Source: Burkholderiaceae bacterium (GTDB lineage: Bacteria > Pseudomonadota > Gammaproteobacteria > Burkholderiales > Burkholderiaceae). From it: a DNA stretch of 64,000 nucleotides. A program made the translations under genes and the position numbers. Numbering within the stretch: position 1 is the first letter of the stretch; every line of letters starts with the position of its first letter. This document shows positions 1 through 10,871 of this stretch, piece by piece. The stretch is taken from contig CANHPL010000004.1 in assembly GCA_947462685.1 (NCBI GenBank), forward strand, positions 1 to 64,000, in the 5' to 3' direction. The notes under the pieces are model-generated. The model was not told the DNA's origin, did no database searches, and was given only the letters and a program-made list of their open reading frames with translations.

Positions 1-1435
1 ACTCAACCGCTTTGACCATATCCTCAATGACCTTCTTCGCATCACCAAAGACCATCATGGTTTTATCCATGTAGAAAAGTTCGTTATCTAAGCCAGCGTA
101 ACCTGAAGCCATGGAGCGTTTGTTCACAATCACAGTTTTAGCTTTATAGGCCTCTAAGATAGGCATACCAAAAATTGGGCTACCGGGTGTTCTTGCTGCA
201 GGGTTAACAACGTCATTTGCACCGAGGATTAACACCACATCCGCTTGTGCAAATTCACCATTAATATCTTCCATCTCAAATACTTGATCGTATGGAACTT
301 CCGCTTCAGCTAGCAATACGTTCATATGACCCGGCATACGTCCTGCCACAGGGTGAATCGCATATTTAACGTTAACACCTTTGTGTATTAATTTTTCAGT
401 AAGTTCTTTCAAGGCATGCTGGGCACGAGCAACAGCCAAACCATATCCTGGAACAATAATTAAGGTTTCTGCATTGCCCATTAAGAAGGCTGCGTCATCA
501 GCTGAACCACTCTTAACAGGTCGTTGGGCTTGATCGCCAGCATTTGTTGCAGTAGCCGCATCGCCACCAAAACCACCAAGGATCACATTAAAGAATGAGC
601 GATTCATAGCTTTACACATAATGTAAGAAAGAATCGCACCAGACGAACCCACTAATGAACCAGCAACAATTAACATCGAATTATTTAGAGAAAATCCAAT
701 TCCTGCTGCAGCCCAACCAGAGTAGGAGTTCAACATGGAGACAACGACTGGCATATCTGCACCACCAATTGGAATAATGATGAGTACACCCAATACAAAT
801 GCAATTGCCAACATAATCAAGAAAGGTGTCCAAGCTGGCGTTGCTCCAGTGTCTAGAGCGAAATAAACTCCACACCCAAGCATCACAATAGCAAGGATGA
901 GATTAATCAAATGCTGCCCTTTAAATGTTACTGGGGCACCTTGAAAAAATCTAAATTTATATTTACCAGAAAGTTTTCCAAAAGCAATGACAGAGCCTGA
1001 GAAAGTAATTGCTCCAACGAACGTCCCAATAAAGAGTTCAATACGATTACTAAAAGGTAACGCTTGACCTTTTTCAACTATGTTAAAGGCGTAAGGTTCA
1101 GATACGGCAGCTATGGCAATACAAACTGCAGCGAGACCAATCATACTGTGCATAAAAGCCACAAGTTCAGGCATTTTTGTCATTTCGACGCGCTTAGCCA
1201 TGATTGCGCCTACACCACCCCCAACAACTAAACCACCTAAAACATAGAGCATCCCAGTGCCCATGGATTCATTTGCTAATTTACCGATCAGTCCGACAGT
1301 TGTAAAAACTGCAATCGCCATACCGGCCATACCAAAAATATTGCCACGGATTGAAGATGTAGGGTGTGATAAACCTTTTAAGGCCTGAATAAAAAAAACT
1401 GAAGCGATGAGATACAACAGGGTAATTAAATCCAT
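1..1435 (-). CDS. pntB: NAD(P) transhydrogenase subunit beta (partial at window edge)
   Basis: Membrane and NADP(H)-binding subunit of the proton-translocating transhydrogenase, which couples hydride transfer from NADH to NADP+ to proton entry. The reading frame opens at the ATG at 1433-1435 (MDLITLLYLIASVFF) and runs open for 478 codons to the window edge. Many hydrophobic segments fill the first half, with typical stretches such as MPELVAFMHSMIGLAA. The C-terminal NADP domain shows IIVPGYGLAVARAQH and HPVAGRMPGHMNVLLAEA. Family members are about 460-480 residues, so only the last few codons are probably missing. It starts 2 nt after the pntAB stop, so the three pnt genes form one operon. 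Confidence 0.95.
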   Translation of the reverse strand, partial: MDLITLLYLIASVFFIQALKGLSHPTSSIRGNIFGMAGMAIAVFTTVGLIGKLANESMGTGMLYVLGGLVVGGGVGAIMAKRVEMTKMPELVAFMHSMIGLAAVCIAIAAVSEPYAFNIVEKGQALPFSNRIELFIGTFVGAITFSGSVIAFGKLSGKYKFRFFQGAPVTFKGQHLINLILAIVMLGCGVYFALDTGATPAWTPFLIMLAIAFVLGVLIIIPIGGADMPVVVSMLNSYSGWAAAGIGFSLNNSMLIVAGSLVGSSGAILSYIMCKAMNRSFFNVILGGFGGDAATATNAGDQAQRPVKSGSADDAAFLMGNAETLIIVPGYGLAVARAQHALKELTEKLIHKGVNVKYAIHPVAGRMPGHMNVLLAEAEVPYDQVFEMEDINGEFAQADVVLILGANDVVNPAARTPGSPIFGMPILEAYKAKTVIVNKRSMASGYAGLDNELFYMDKTMMVFGDAKKVIEDMVKAVE

Positions 1436-1437
1436 AC

Positions 1438-1752
1438 TCATGCTGATTCTCCTGGTTTAATTTTCTTCTCTTTTTTCTTAAACATTTCGAGCATTCGTTT
1501 AGTCACCAAGAACCCACCAAAGATATTGACCGCAGCAAGAGCGACTGCCATGGTCCCCATGAATTTACCCAAAGGCCCTTCAGTGAGTGCTGCTGCTAGC
1601 ATTGCGCCAACGACAATAATTGCTGAAATAGCATTTGTAACGGCCATAAGTGGAGTATGCAAGGCTGGAGTTACTGTCCAAACGACGTGGTAACCAACAT
1701 AAATTGCAAGAACAAAAATAATAAGGTTATAAATACCGTGACTGATTTCCAT
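1438..1752 (-). CDS. pntAB: NAD(P) transhydrogenase subunit alpha part 2 (membrane domain)
   Basis: A 104-residue protein with three or four hydrophobic segments and a lysine-rich C-terminal tail ([13 protein letters not shown]). It matches the membrane domain that in E. coli is fused to the C-terminus of PntA. The segment [19 protein letters not shown] is characteristic of the family and lines the proton pathway. The gene lies between pntAA (11-nt gap) and pntB (2-nt gap). A three-gene pnt operon with a split alpha subunit is common in alpha- and betaproteobacteria, so the split is not a frameshift. Confidence 0.93.
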   Translation of the reverse strand: MEISHGIYNLIIFVLAIYVGYHVVWTVTPALHTPLMAVTNAISAIIVVGAMLAAALTEGPLGKFMGTMAVALAAVNIFGGFLVTKRMLEMFKKKEKKIKPGESA

Positions 1753-1763
1753 AAAATTCCTAA

Positions 1764-2897
1764 TTAAGCGTTAGTTCGATTAACCTTGCCGTCTTGACAC
1801 ATCAGGCAGGCGGTAACAATGTCATCATCAGTGGGAATCGCTAGACCACCTTCTTTTGTGACGATGAGTTTCATAAAATCTAAAATATTTCGAGCGTATA
1901 AAGCAGAAGCATCCGCTGCAACCATTGCCGGTAGATTACTCAAACCGATAATCGTCACACCATGTTTGACCACGATTTGATCGGCCTCAGTTAGAGGGCA
2001 ATTTCCAGAACCGTTTTCACCTTTTCCAGCAGCTAAGTCAACAATCACGGAACCTGGTTTCATTTGCGCAACTGTTTCAGCGGCAAGCAACATGGGAGCT
2101 TTTCTGCCAGGGATTAACGCTGTAGTAATCACGATATCTGCTTGTTTGGCACGTTCTGCAACTAAAGCAGCCTGTCTTTGCATCCATGCTGCAGGCATAG
2201 ATCTTGCATAACCTCCAACACCCTTGGCGATTTCTTTTTCTTCATCTGTCTCAAAAGGAACATCAACAAATTTCGCTCCCAAGGATTCAATTTGTTCTTT
2301 TGCTGCAGGTCGAACATCAGAAGCCTCGATGACTGCGCCTAAGCGTTTTGCGGTTGCAATTGCTTGAAGGCCTGCAACACCGGCACCTAGAATCAGGATA
2401 CGCGCTGCTTTCACCGTTCCCGCAGCTGTCATTAACATTGGCATAAAGCGTTGATAGGCATTGGATGCCACCATTACCGCTTTGTATCCAGCAATATTCG
2501 CTTGTGAGGACAGAACATCCATACTTTGAGCGCGCGTCGTTCGGGGGGCGGCTTCTAAGGCAAATGCCGTGATTCCTTTGGCAGCCATCGCAGCAATCAT
2601 GGCATTGTCAAACGGGTCAAGCATACCAATGAGAACGGCACCAGACTTTATTTGCGAGAGCTCACTATCGGAGGGAGCTCTCACTTTCAGAATCATTTCA
2701 CAAGCGAAAACATCGGAGCTTGTTCCAATCGACGCTCCGACGGCTTGATAGGCGGTATCAGGCACACTCGCTGCAACACCAGCATTGGATTCAACGAGAA
2801 CTTCATGACCCGCTGAAATATATTTTTTTACAGTTTCAGGAGTGGCTGCAACTCTAAACTCTCCTGATTTATTCTCTAAAGGAACACCAATTCGCAT
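1764..2897 (-). CDS. pntAA: NAD(P) transhydrogenase subunit alpha part 1 (NAD-binding)
   Basis: Soluble NAD(H)-binding component of the transhydrogenase, related to alanine dehydrogenase. The protein begins [20 protein letters not shown] and carries the dinucleotide fold [22 protein letters not shown], with the mobile-loop region further on. The frame is open up to 2990, but the ATG at 2895-2897 is the natural start: it has a GGGGA ribosome site about 5 nt upstream and yields 377 residues, the usual length. It is first in the pntAA-pntAB-pntB operon and diverges from mnmA. Confidence 0.93.
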   Translation of the reverse strand: MRIGVPLENKSGEFRVAATPETVKKYISAGHEVLVESNAGVAASVPDTAYQAVGASIGTSSDVFACEMILKVRAPSDSELSQIKSGAVLIGMLDPFDNAMIAAMAAKGITAFALEAAPRTTRAQSMDVLSSQANIAGYKAVMVASNAYQRFMPMLMTAAGTVKAARILILGAGVAGLQAIATAKRLGAVIEASDVRPAAKEQIESLGAKFVDVPFETDEEKEIAKGVGGYARSMPAAWMQRQAALVAERAKQADIVITTALIPGRKAPMLLAAETVAQMKPGSVIVDLAAGKGENGSGNCPLTEADQIVVKHGVTIIGLSNLPAMVAADASALYARNILDFMKLIVTKEGGLAIPTDDDIVTACLMCQDGKVNRTNA

Positions 2898-3004
2898 ACG
2901 AATCCCCGTGATTTTTTTAAAAATGCTTTCATAAGTGTAAGGCAAAACGATTTTTAAAGACGCATTCGGCCAAACCAAACAATCAATCATACAATATCAA
3001 GGTG

Positions 3005-4141
3005 ATGCAAGCATATTTTGAACAAATTAAGACTTTCATGAACCTAGATATGTCCCCTGGCGCCAAAATTGTCGTTGGCATGTCTGGAGGGGTAGATTCG
3101 TCCGTTGCCGCTTGGATTTTGAAAAATCAAGGTTATGACGTGATTGGCTTGTTCATGAAGAACTGGGAGGATGACGACGATTCTGAATATTGTTCTACAC
3201 GTCAAGATTGGATAGACGTTGTTTCAGTAGCTGATTTGATTGGTATTGATGTTGAAGCAGTTAATTTCGCAAATGAGTATAAAGAGCGTGTATTCGCCGA
3301 CTTTTTGAAAGAATATTCTGCAGGGAGAACTCCCAATCCAGACATTCTATGTAATGCCGAGATTAAATTTAAGGCTTTTTTAGACCACGCTATTCTTTTG
3401 GGGGCGGATGGTATTGCAACTGGGCATTATGCAAGAACTCGCAAAGTAGACAACAAAGCGCAACTTCTAAAAGCAGTAGATTTATCCAAAGATCAAAGTT
3501 ATTTTTTGCATCGTTTAAATCAAGCTCAATTAAGCAAAGTATTGTTCCCTTTGGGGGAGATACCAAAATCATTCGTACGAGAGATTGCTCAGGAAATAGG
3601 CTTACCCAATGCGAAGAAAAAAGACTCTACTGGAATATGCTTTATTGGCGAAAGACCCTTTAGAGAGTTCTTGGGTAGGTATCTACCAACGAAGCCTGGC
3701 CATATATTAACCTCAGAAGGCCATGTTATTGGAGAGCATATTGGCTTAGCTTTTTATACGATTGGACAACGAAAAGGCATTGGGATTGGAGGAAGTCAAG
3801 TAGGAAGTGGCGATGCTTGGTATGTGGCAGATAAAAATATGGAAAAAAATACCTTGGTTGTTGTTCAGGGGCATGGTCATCCTATGCTGCAATTTTCCAC
3901 ACTAACAGCGCAGGAAGCTTCTTGGGTTTCTGGGCAGATACCTGAAGTAAATAAGAACTTCACCGCAAAGACAAGGTATCGCCAAGCCGATGCCCCCTGC
4001 CAGCTTATAGCAAGTCAGAACCAAGTGATTGAGAATCAATTCTTATTAAATTTTACCGAGCCACAGTGGGCCATCACACCAGGACAGTCCGCCGTTTTAT
4101 ATGACGGTGAAGTCTGTCTTGGTGGAGGAATTATTGTTTAA
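3005..4141 (+). CDS. mnmA: tRNA 2-thiouridylase MnmA
   Basis: ATP-dependent enzyme that thiolates U34 of the Lys, Glu and Gln tRNAs with sulfur relayed by cysteine desulfurase and Tus proteins. The PP-loop is [13 protein letters not shown] near residue 25. The two catalytic cysteines are visible in [11 protein letters not shown] and [13 protein letters not shown]. Length is about 378 residues. The start is uncertain: GTG at 3002, ATG at 3005 and in-frame ATGs at 3038 and 3050 are all possible, and the conserved part starts at the last one ([14 protein letters not shown]). The AAGG at 2999-3002 is very close to the first starts. Confidence 0.93.
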   Translation: MQAYFEQIKTFMNLDMSPGAKIVVGMSGGVDSSVAAWILKNQGYDVIGLFMKNWEDDDDSEYCSTRQDWIDVVSVADLIGIDVEAVNFANEYKERVFADFLKEYSAGRTPNPDILCNAEIKFKAFLDHAILLGADGIATGHYARTRKVDNKAQLLKAVDLSKDQSYFLHRLNQAQLSKVLFPLGEIPKSFVREIAQEIGLPNAKKKDSTGICFIGERPFREFLGRYLPTKPGHILTSEGHVIGEHIGLAFYTIGQRKGIGIGGSQVGSGDAWYVADKNMEKNTLVVVQGHGHPMLQFSTLTAQEASWVSGQIPEVNKNFTAKTRYRQADAPCQLIASQNQVIENQFLLNFTEPQWAITPGQSAVLYDGEVCLGGGIIV

Positions 4142-4145
4142 AGCC

Positions 4146-4760
4146 TTAAACTGGATGAGGAGTTTCTTTAAATGATGGACGCTGACTGAGTTTTTCGTAA
4201 AAACTAGCTAAGTTAGGATAGTCATCTTGCCAACGGATTTCTGGGAATCTGAATAATAAGTACCCGCAGACACTACCAACAGCGATATCTGCAAGACTAA
4301 ATTGATTGTTGTAGCACCAGGTGTTTGAGCCAAGGCCCTCTGAGATGGCCTTTAAACCATCGATGATTTTGCTTAATTGACGATTAATCCATTCTTGACT
4401 GATGTTTTGTCCCCGAGGTCCCCAATTTCTTTCCAAGCGCGTCAGTACAGCAGCGTCTAAAATGCCATCACAAAGCGCCTCCCAAGTTTTAACCGCAGCT
4501 TTTTCTTTTCCGGTGGAAGGTATTAAGTGACCTACTGGACTCAGCGTATCTGCGTATTCAACAATCACTCTAGAGTCATACATGACGCCACCATCGTCCA
4601 TGACTAGGGTGGGCACTTTACATAAAGGATTTAATCTCGGCAAAGTTGAGTCTGGATTCCAAACATCCTCGACCTCAAAAGCCACATCAATTTTCTTTTC
4701 TAAAAAAGCAATCCTTGTTTTTCTAACAAAAGGACTTGCAGGGGTACCAATTAATTTCAT
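4146..4760 (-). CDS. Glutathione S-transferase family protein
   Basis: A 204-residue protein with an N-terminal thioredoxin fold (MKLIGTPASPFVRKTRIAFLE), the cis-proline turn CKVPTLVMDDGG, the glutathione-contacting YDSRVIVEYAD, and an all-helical C-terminal domain with the N-capping box FSLADIAVGSVCGYL. This domain order fits the bacterial GST family in which the serine of the SPF motif contacts glutathione. The substrate cannot be told from sequence. It is convergent with mnmA and divergent from purB. A GGAAAG ribosome site lies about 5 nt before the ATG. Confidence 0.88.
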   Translation of the reverse strand: MKLIGTPASPFVRKTRIAFLEKKIDVAFEVEDVWNPDSTLPRLNPLCKVPTLVMDDGGVMYDSRVIVEYADTLSPVGHLIPSTGKEKAAVKTWEALCDGILDAAVLTRLERNWGPRGQNISQEWINRQLSKIIDGLKAISEGLGSNTWCYNNQFSLADIAVGSVCGYLLFRFPEIRWQDDYPNLASFYEKLSQRPSFKETPHPV

Positions 4761-4843
4761 TGTAACTTTCCGTTAAAAATAGAATACGCCTATGATAAAG
4801 AATAAAATAGAATCAACTATTTCAATTTAATCTTTAATCATAA

Positions 4844-6229
<1,386 letters not shown>

Positions 6230-6245
6230 ATTGTTAATTTAAACA

Positions 6246-7562
6246 ATGACCAAAAAAAATCAACCAATTTCAGGTGTATTTTTATTGGTGATAGTTTTGT
6301 ATCAATGCCTTTGGCATGTGGCATTACCTTTTGTTCTGGCTAGACTTTGGCGGAAGGGACTAAAAGAACCTAGTTATCGAGCCCATGTCCTAGAAAGGTT
6401 AGGCTTTTACACAGGCAAGGTGGGCAGAGGCGCTATTTGGATACATGCGGTTTCGGTTGGTGAAACCAGAGCATCAGCACCGTTGATTCATGCTTTAGTC
6501 GCGAGTAATCAACGAATATTATTGACCCACACAACCCCTACTGGCCGTAGAACGGGCGCTGATCTTTTTAAAAATTATATTGATCAAGGCGTTTTAAAAC
6601 AATGTTATTTGCCATATGATTTTTGTTGGCCGGTGTCTCGTTTTCTACGCCAATTTATGCCTAGTCAAGGACTTATGATGGAAACAGAGGTGTGGCCTAG
6701 TATTTTATTTTTTTCAAAAAACAAATTGCCAATCTATCTAATTAATGGTCGCCTATCTTTGAAAAGTAGTTTGAATTTCGCAAAATTTGGTAATTTGAGT
6801 GGAGAACTATTTGGCTTGTTTGAAAATATATTAGCCCAAACCCAAAGTGACGCAAAGCATTATGAATCATTAGGGGTAAAAAACTGTCCTATTACTGGTA
6901 ATCTTAAATTTGATGTACAACTTGCCCCTGAACAAATTGCAAATGGACAATTATGGAAGAAGAGTCTTGGTAATCGTCAAATCATCACCCTCGCTAGTTC
7001 TAGAGAAGGGGAGGAGGAAATAGTGATTAGAGCTTGGGCGGAACTAAAAGACCCCAAGCCTCTTTTACTGATTGTTCCTAGGCACCTTTCAAGAACGATA
7101 GAAATTGAGAAATTTTTGATTCAAAAAAATATTGCATTTATTAAACGAAGCATGATTACTCTGCCTATTAAGCTTACTCAGGATGTATTAATTGGAGATA
7201 CTATGGGCGAAATGGCGAGCTATTTATCCATGGCAGATTATGTTGTGATGGGAGGCACCCTAATGGGTACTGGCGGACAAAACTTAATTGAACCTATTTC
7301 TCTTAGTAAGCCAGTGATATTAGGCCCTTCAACTTATAATTTTGCCGATATTAGTCGAGCGGCAATAGATGCTGGCATTGGGGTGCAATTAGGTCAATCA
7401 GAGGCAGTTCAACTTGAAAACGAGTTATTCAACGTTTTTCAAGGCTTCCAGAATCATCCCCAGAAGATTGAGAATATGTCTCTTTTTTGCAGTGAGTTTG
7501 CAAAGCGCCACCAAGGGGCGACCAAAAAAACCATCAATTACTTGAATCTACCCTCAATATAG
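6246..7562 (+). CDS. waaA: 3-deoxy-D-manno-octulosonic acid (Kdo) transferase
   Basis: Inner-membrane-anchored glycosyltransferase that adds Kdo to lipid A precursor. The 438-residue protein starts with a hydrophobic anchor (FLLVIVLYQCLWHVALPFVLARLW), then shows the Kdo-transferase N-domain (IWIHAVSVGETRASAPLI, PYDFCWPVSRFLRQF, METEVWPS) and the C-domain nucleotide-sugar site (GGTLMGTGGQNLIEPISLSKPVI). METEVWP contains the conserved acidic residue of the family. It follows purB after 16 nt and may be co-transcribed with it. Confidence 0.93.
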   Translation: MTKKNQPISGVFLLVIVLYQCLWHVALPFVLARLWRKGLKEPSYRAHVLERLGFYTGKVGRGAIWIHAVSVGETRASAPLIHALVASNQRILLTHTTPTGRRTGADLFKNYIDQGVLKQCYLPYDFCWPVSRFLRQFMPSQGLMMETEVWPSILFFSKNKLPIYLINGRLSLKSSLNFAKFGNLSGELFGLFENILAQTQSDAKHYESLGVKNCPITGNLKFDVQLAPEQIANGQLWKKSLGNRQIITLASSREGEEEIVIRAWAELKDPKPLLLIVPRHLSRTIEIEKFLIQKNIAFIKRSMITLPIKLTQDVLIGDTMGEMASYLSMADYVVMGGTLMGTGGQNLIEPISLSKPVILGPSTYNFADISRAAIDAGIGVQLGQSEAVQLENELFNVFQGFQNHPQKIENMSLFCSEFAKRHQGATKKTINYLNLPSI

Positions 7563-7636
7563 ATCATGGTAATTGAAGATTCTGTAAAGTTTTAGCACTC
7601 ATGATATATTTTATATTCTAAAGTATCGGAGATTGT

Positions 7637-8872
7637 ATGCATATCACTATCATTGGCGCAGGTATCGGTGGCCTCACCATGGCGCTAGCCGCTCATCACG
7701 CAGGCATCACTTGTGATGTGTATGAGTCAGTTCCAGAGATTAAACCGATCGGCGTCGGCATTAATATTTTGCCCCACGCGAGCAGATTTTTATGTGAATC
7801 TTTAGGTTTAGAGGAAGAGTTGTCGAAAAAGGGTGTTCTAACCAAAGAAGCAATTTTCTTTAATCGCTTTGGCCAAAAAATCTATGCTGAACCTTCTGGC
7901 CGATTAGCTGGATATGCATGGCCACAATTTTCAATTCATCGCGGTGACCTACAGATGGTCTTGTTAGAAGCCTTTTTACAAAGAGTTGGTCAAGAACATT
8001 TACATTTAGGCTTAGACTGCACAAAAGTAGATGAAGAGACTGGTATTTCTTATTTTAAAAAATCAAGATCAGATGATTTGACCGAGTCTAAAGTTCAAGC
8101 GGATGCTGTCATTGCTTGTGACGGTGTGCACTCCGTGATTCGTAAGCAACTTCACCCCCTTGAAGGAAAACCACTCTATTCAGGCGTCAATATGTGGCGT
8201 GGTGTTACGAAGTGGAAACCCTTCTTATCTGAAGCAAGCATGGTGCGAGCCGGTTGGTTAACGCATGGAAAGATGGTCATTTATCCAATCAGAAACAATA
8301 TCGATGGACAAGGTAGCCAACTTATTAATTGGGTTGCCGAACTTGAAACACCGAATCACTTAGAAAGAGACTGGAATAAACAAGGTCGTTTAGAAGACTT
8401 TATTGGGGCATTTGAAGATTGGCATTTTGACTGGTTAGATGTACCGGCCTTAATCCGTGGAGCCGAATCCATTTTAGAGTTTCCGATGATTGATCAAGAC
8501 CCCTTGCCATTTTGGTCCCGAGGGAAAGTGACATTATTAGGTGATGCCGCACATCCTATGTACCCAAGAGGTTCTAATGGAGCGGGTCAGTCTATCCTTG
8601 ATGCGCAATCTTTAGCTAAATTTTTAGTCCAAGAGCGTGATATAGAAACTGCACTCAAAAAATACCAAGATGTGCGTTTAGAAGCAACTGGTAATGTGGT
8701 GCGTATGAACCGAATTAATCCTCCAGATGCAATCCTTCGAGAAGTATGGGAGCGCTCAGAAGATAAACCATTTAATCATATCGAAGATATCATCTCTAAT
8801 GAAGAGATGGAAGCTATTACCCAGCGTTATAAAACTGTAGCGGGCTATGATAAACAAACTTTGGCGGCTTAA
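7637..8872 (+). CDS. FAD-dependent monooxygenase, PhzS-like
   Basis: A 411-residue class A flavoprotein monooxygenase. The N-terminal Rossmann fold has GAGIGG at residues 7-12, DAVIACDGVHSVIRKQL carries the family DG motif, and LLGDAAHPMYPRGSNGAGQ at about residues 300-318 is the GD motif for FAD ribityl binding. The MYPRGSNGAGQ version resembles PhzS-type phenazine/aromatic monooxygenases more than typical UbiH or salicylate hydroxylases. The substrate is unknown. The gene is preceded by an AT-rich 74-base gap and is directly followed, with no spacer, by a periplasmic binding protein gene, which suggests that the two handle the same organic acid. Confidence 0.85.
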   Translation: MHITIIGAGIGGLTMALAAHHAGITCDVYESVPEIKPIGVGINILPHASRFLCESLGLEEELSKKGVLTKEAIFFNRFGQKIYAEPSGRLAGYAWPQFSIHRGDLQMVLLEAFLQRVGQEHLHLGLDCTKVDEETGISYFKKSRSDDLTESKVQADAVIACDGVHSVIRKQLHPLEGKPLYSGVNMWRGVTKWKPFLSEASMVRAGWLTHGKMVIYPIRNNIDGQGSQLINWVAELETPNHLERDWNKQGRLEDFIGAFEDWHFDWLDVPALIRGAESILEFPMIDQDPLPFWSRGKVTLLGDAAHPMYPRGSNGAGQSILDAQSLAKFLVQERDIETALKKYQDVRLEATGNVVRMNRINPPDAILREVWERSEDKPFNHIEDIISNEEMEAITQRYKTVAGYDKQTLAA

Positions 8873-9850
8873 ATGATGAAGATACAGTGGATCAAAAAAC
8901 TCATTTTAATTGGGGCATGTTTTACGCAAATCGTTGTTGGACAAACAACTCCCATACAAGGTGGGGCTCCCATTAAATTGGTCGTACCATTTACGCCAGG
9001 CACAGGCCCAGACACGATAGCGCGTGCTGTTGTGCCTAAGTTATCTGAAAAAATGGGTCAGCCTGTGATTGTGGATAATCGTGCAGGCGCATCTGGCAAT
9101 ATAGGAACTGAGGCAGTTGTAAGAGCTAAGCCAGACGGCACTACGTTATTGGTAACCGTAAATACGATTGTGATGAATCGCTCCCTTTACCCTAAGGCCA
9201 CTTTTGATCCATTAACCGACTTAGTTCCTATGACTTTAGCCGCATACGGTGACTTGGTCTTGGTCGTGCCAAGTAATTCACCCCACAAGAATGTTGCTGA
9301 ATTTTTGGCTGCTGCAAAATCAAATCCAGGAAAACTGACATATGGCTCTCCGGGTATTGGTACCCCCCATCATTTAGGAATGGAGGCTCTCGAGCACCTT
9401 ACTGGTGCCAAAATATTGCATGTTCCTTACAAAGGTACAGCACCTGCAGTTACTGATTTATTAGGTAGTCAAATTGACTCGATGTTTCTGCCAGTGCACG
9501 TTGCTAATGGCCACATTAAATCTGGTAAATTGCGAGCACTTGCTATCGGATCCAAAAAGCGTAATCCAATAGCAAGTCAAATCCCGACATTTGCAGAGTT
9601 AAAAATTGGTGAGATTGATGTTTCGATGTGGTTTGGCATGATGGCGCCTAAAGGCGTTCCTAGCGATGACTTAACCCGTTTGAGCAATGCCTTAAGGGAG
9701 GTCTTAGTAGACCCAGAAATTAAAACTATTTTTGCAGCCCAAGGACTTGATCCTGCAACAAGTAGCTCGCAGGCTTTTAAAGAGATTGTGGAAAAAGATA
9801 CGCAGCGTTGGGCGAAAATCATTAAAGACCAAGGCATCACCGCTGAGTGA
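8873..9850 (+). CDS. Bug/TctC family tripartite tricarboxylate transporter substrate-binding protein
   Basis: A 325-residue periplasmic solute receptor. The N-terminus (MMKIQWIKKLILIGACFTQIVVGQ) reads as a signal peptide. The mature part has the Bug hallmarks IKLVVPFTPGTGPDTIAR, VIVDNRAGASGNIGTEAV, YGSPGIGTPHHLGMEAL and VPYKGTAPAVTDLLGSQID. Its ATG follows directly on the TAA of the monooxygenase, so the two are co-transcribed and probably translationally coupled. No TctA or TctB membrane genes are present nearby, so it is an orphan receptor, as is common in Burkholderiales. The ligand is unknown, possibly an aromatic or hydroxylated acid linked to the upstream enzyme. Confidence 0.9.
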   Translation: MMKIQWIKKLILIGACFTQIVVGQTTPIQGGAPIKLVVPFTPGTGPDTIARAVVPKLSEKMGQPVIVDNRAGASGNIGTEAVVRAKPDGTTLLVTVNTIVMNRSLYPKATFDPLTDLVPMTLAAYGDLVLVVPSNSPHKNVAEFLAAAKSNPGKLTYGSPGIGTPHHLGMEALEHLTGAKILHVPYKGTAPAVTDLLGSQIDSMFLPVHVANGHIKSGKLRALAIGSKKRNPIASQIPTFAELKIGEIDVSMWFGMMAPKGVPSDDLTRLSNALREVLVDPEIKTIFAAQGLDPATSSSQAFKEIVEKDTQRWAKIIKDQGITAE

Positions 9851-9856
9851 TAGCAC

Positions 9857-9882
9857 GAACCCTATTGGCTCAAATAGGGTTC
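9857..9882. terminator. Hairpin between convergent genes
   Basis: A perfect 10-bp inverted repeat, GAACCCTATT at 9857-9866 and AATAGGGTTC at 9873-9882, with a 6-nt loop. It lies in the 39-base gap between the Bug receptor gene (+) and secF (-). Neither strand has a long T-run after the stem, so it may act as a weak bidirectional terminator or an mRNA 3'-end stabiliser. Confidence 0.6.
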
Positions 9883-9889
9883 CTATTGA

Positions 9890-10867
9890 TTAAACCTTGG
9901 CACCGTAATTAGGGTCGTCTTTTGTTACTTGATCTTTATCAGATTTGTTTTCGGATTTAATTAAATCCTCGCGCTCAACGCCTAACCACATGGCAATGGC
10001 AGCGGCAACGAACACGGAAGAATAAATACCGAACAAAATACCGATGGTCAGGGCGACCGCAAAATAATGTAGCGTAGCTCCACCAAAAAATAACATAGCT
10101 AAAACCATCATTTGCGTACTGCCATGAGTAATAATCGTTCGGCTCATTGTGCTGGTAATGGCACTATCAATAATGTCTGGCGTATCTAATTTACGGAATT
10201 TTCGGAAATTTTCTCGTATACGGTCAAATATTACGACGGATTCATTCACGGAGTAGCCCAGTACTGCTAAAACAGCTGCCAACACGGAGAGTGAAAACTC
10301 CCATTGAAAAAAAGCAAAAAAACCTAAAATAATGACAACATCATGTAAGTTCGCCAAAATACCTGCAACCGCAAACTTCCACTCAAAACGAATCGATAAG
10401 TAAATAACAATACCAACCACAACAAATAGTAAAGCTTTGATACCACCGTATAAAAGCTCTTCACCGACTTGAGGCCCAACGTATTCGACTCTTTGTAACT
10501 TAACTTGTAGGTTATTTTCTTGTAATTTACTCACAACAGAATTACTTTGGTCAGTAGAGGACATCATGGTGCCATCGGAGTTCTTAATCAGTGGTAAACG
10601 AATCATGACATCTTTTGAACTACCAAAGTTTTGAACATTCACCTCACCGTACCCAAGACTTGCAACACTATTACGAATCGTTTCTAGATCCGCGGACTGT
10701 TCATACTGAACTTCAATAACTGTACCGCCAGTAAATTCGATAGAAAGATGAAGACCTTTTTGCCAAAGAAAAAAAACTGCAGCGATAAAAGTAATTAAAG
10801 ATATTGTATTTAAACTTAATGCATAACGCATAAAAGGAATATCTTTTTGAATGCGAAAAAATTCCAT
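9890..10867 (-). CDS. secF: Protein translocase subunit SecF
   Basis: Membrane component of the SecDF complex, which uses the proton motive force to help proteins leave the Sec channel. The 325-residue protein has an N-terminal transmembrane helix, a periplasmic loop (EFTGGTVIEVQY, EVNVQNFGSSKDVMIRLP), and five further helices including GYSVNESVVIFDRIRENFRK, the RND-type signature. It is the last gene of the queA-tgt-yajC-secD-secF series and follows secD after 4 nt. The C-terminal tail is highly charged. Confidence 0.96.
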   Translation of the reverse strand: MEFFRIQKDIPFMRYALSLNTISLITFIAAVFFLWQKGLHLSIEFTGGTVIEVQYEQSADLETIRNSVASLGYGEVNVQNFGSSKDVMIRLPLIKNSDGTMMSSTDQSNSVVSKLQENNLQVKLQRVEYVGPQVGEELLYGGIKALLFVVVGIVIYLSIRFEWKFAVAGILANLHDVVIILGFFAFFQWEFSLSVLAAVLAVLGYSVNESVVIFDRIRENFRKFRKLDTPDIIDSAITSTMSRTIITHGSTQMMVLAMLFFGGATLHYFAVALTIGILFGIYSSVFVAAAIAMWLGVEREDLIKSENKSDKDQVTKDDPNYGAKV

Positions 10868-10871
10868 TTGT

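Noticed and set aside
1438..2897. Apparent split of the transhydrogenase alpha subunit into two genes, as if by a frameshift
   Set aside because: Separate pntAA and pntAB genes are the normal arrangement in many alpha- and betaproteobacteria; both have proper starts and stops.
7592..7600. TTAGCACTC, identical to one half of a CIRCE (HrcA) operator, upstream of the monooxygenase gene
   Set aside because: The second half (GAGTGCTAA after 9 nt) is absent, so a single 9-nt match is most likely chance.
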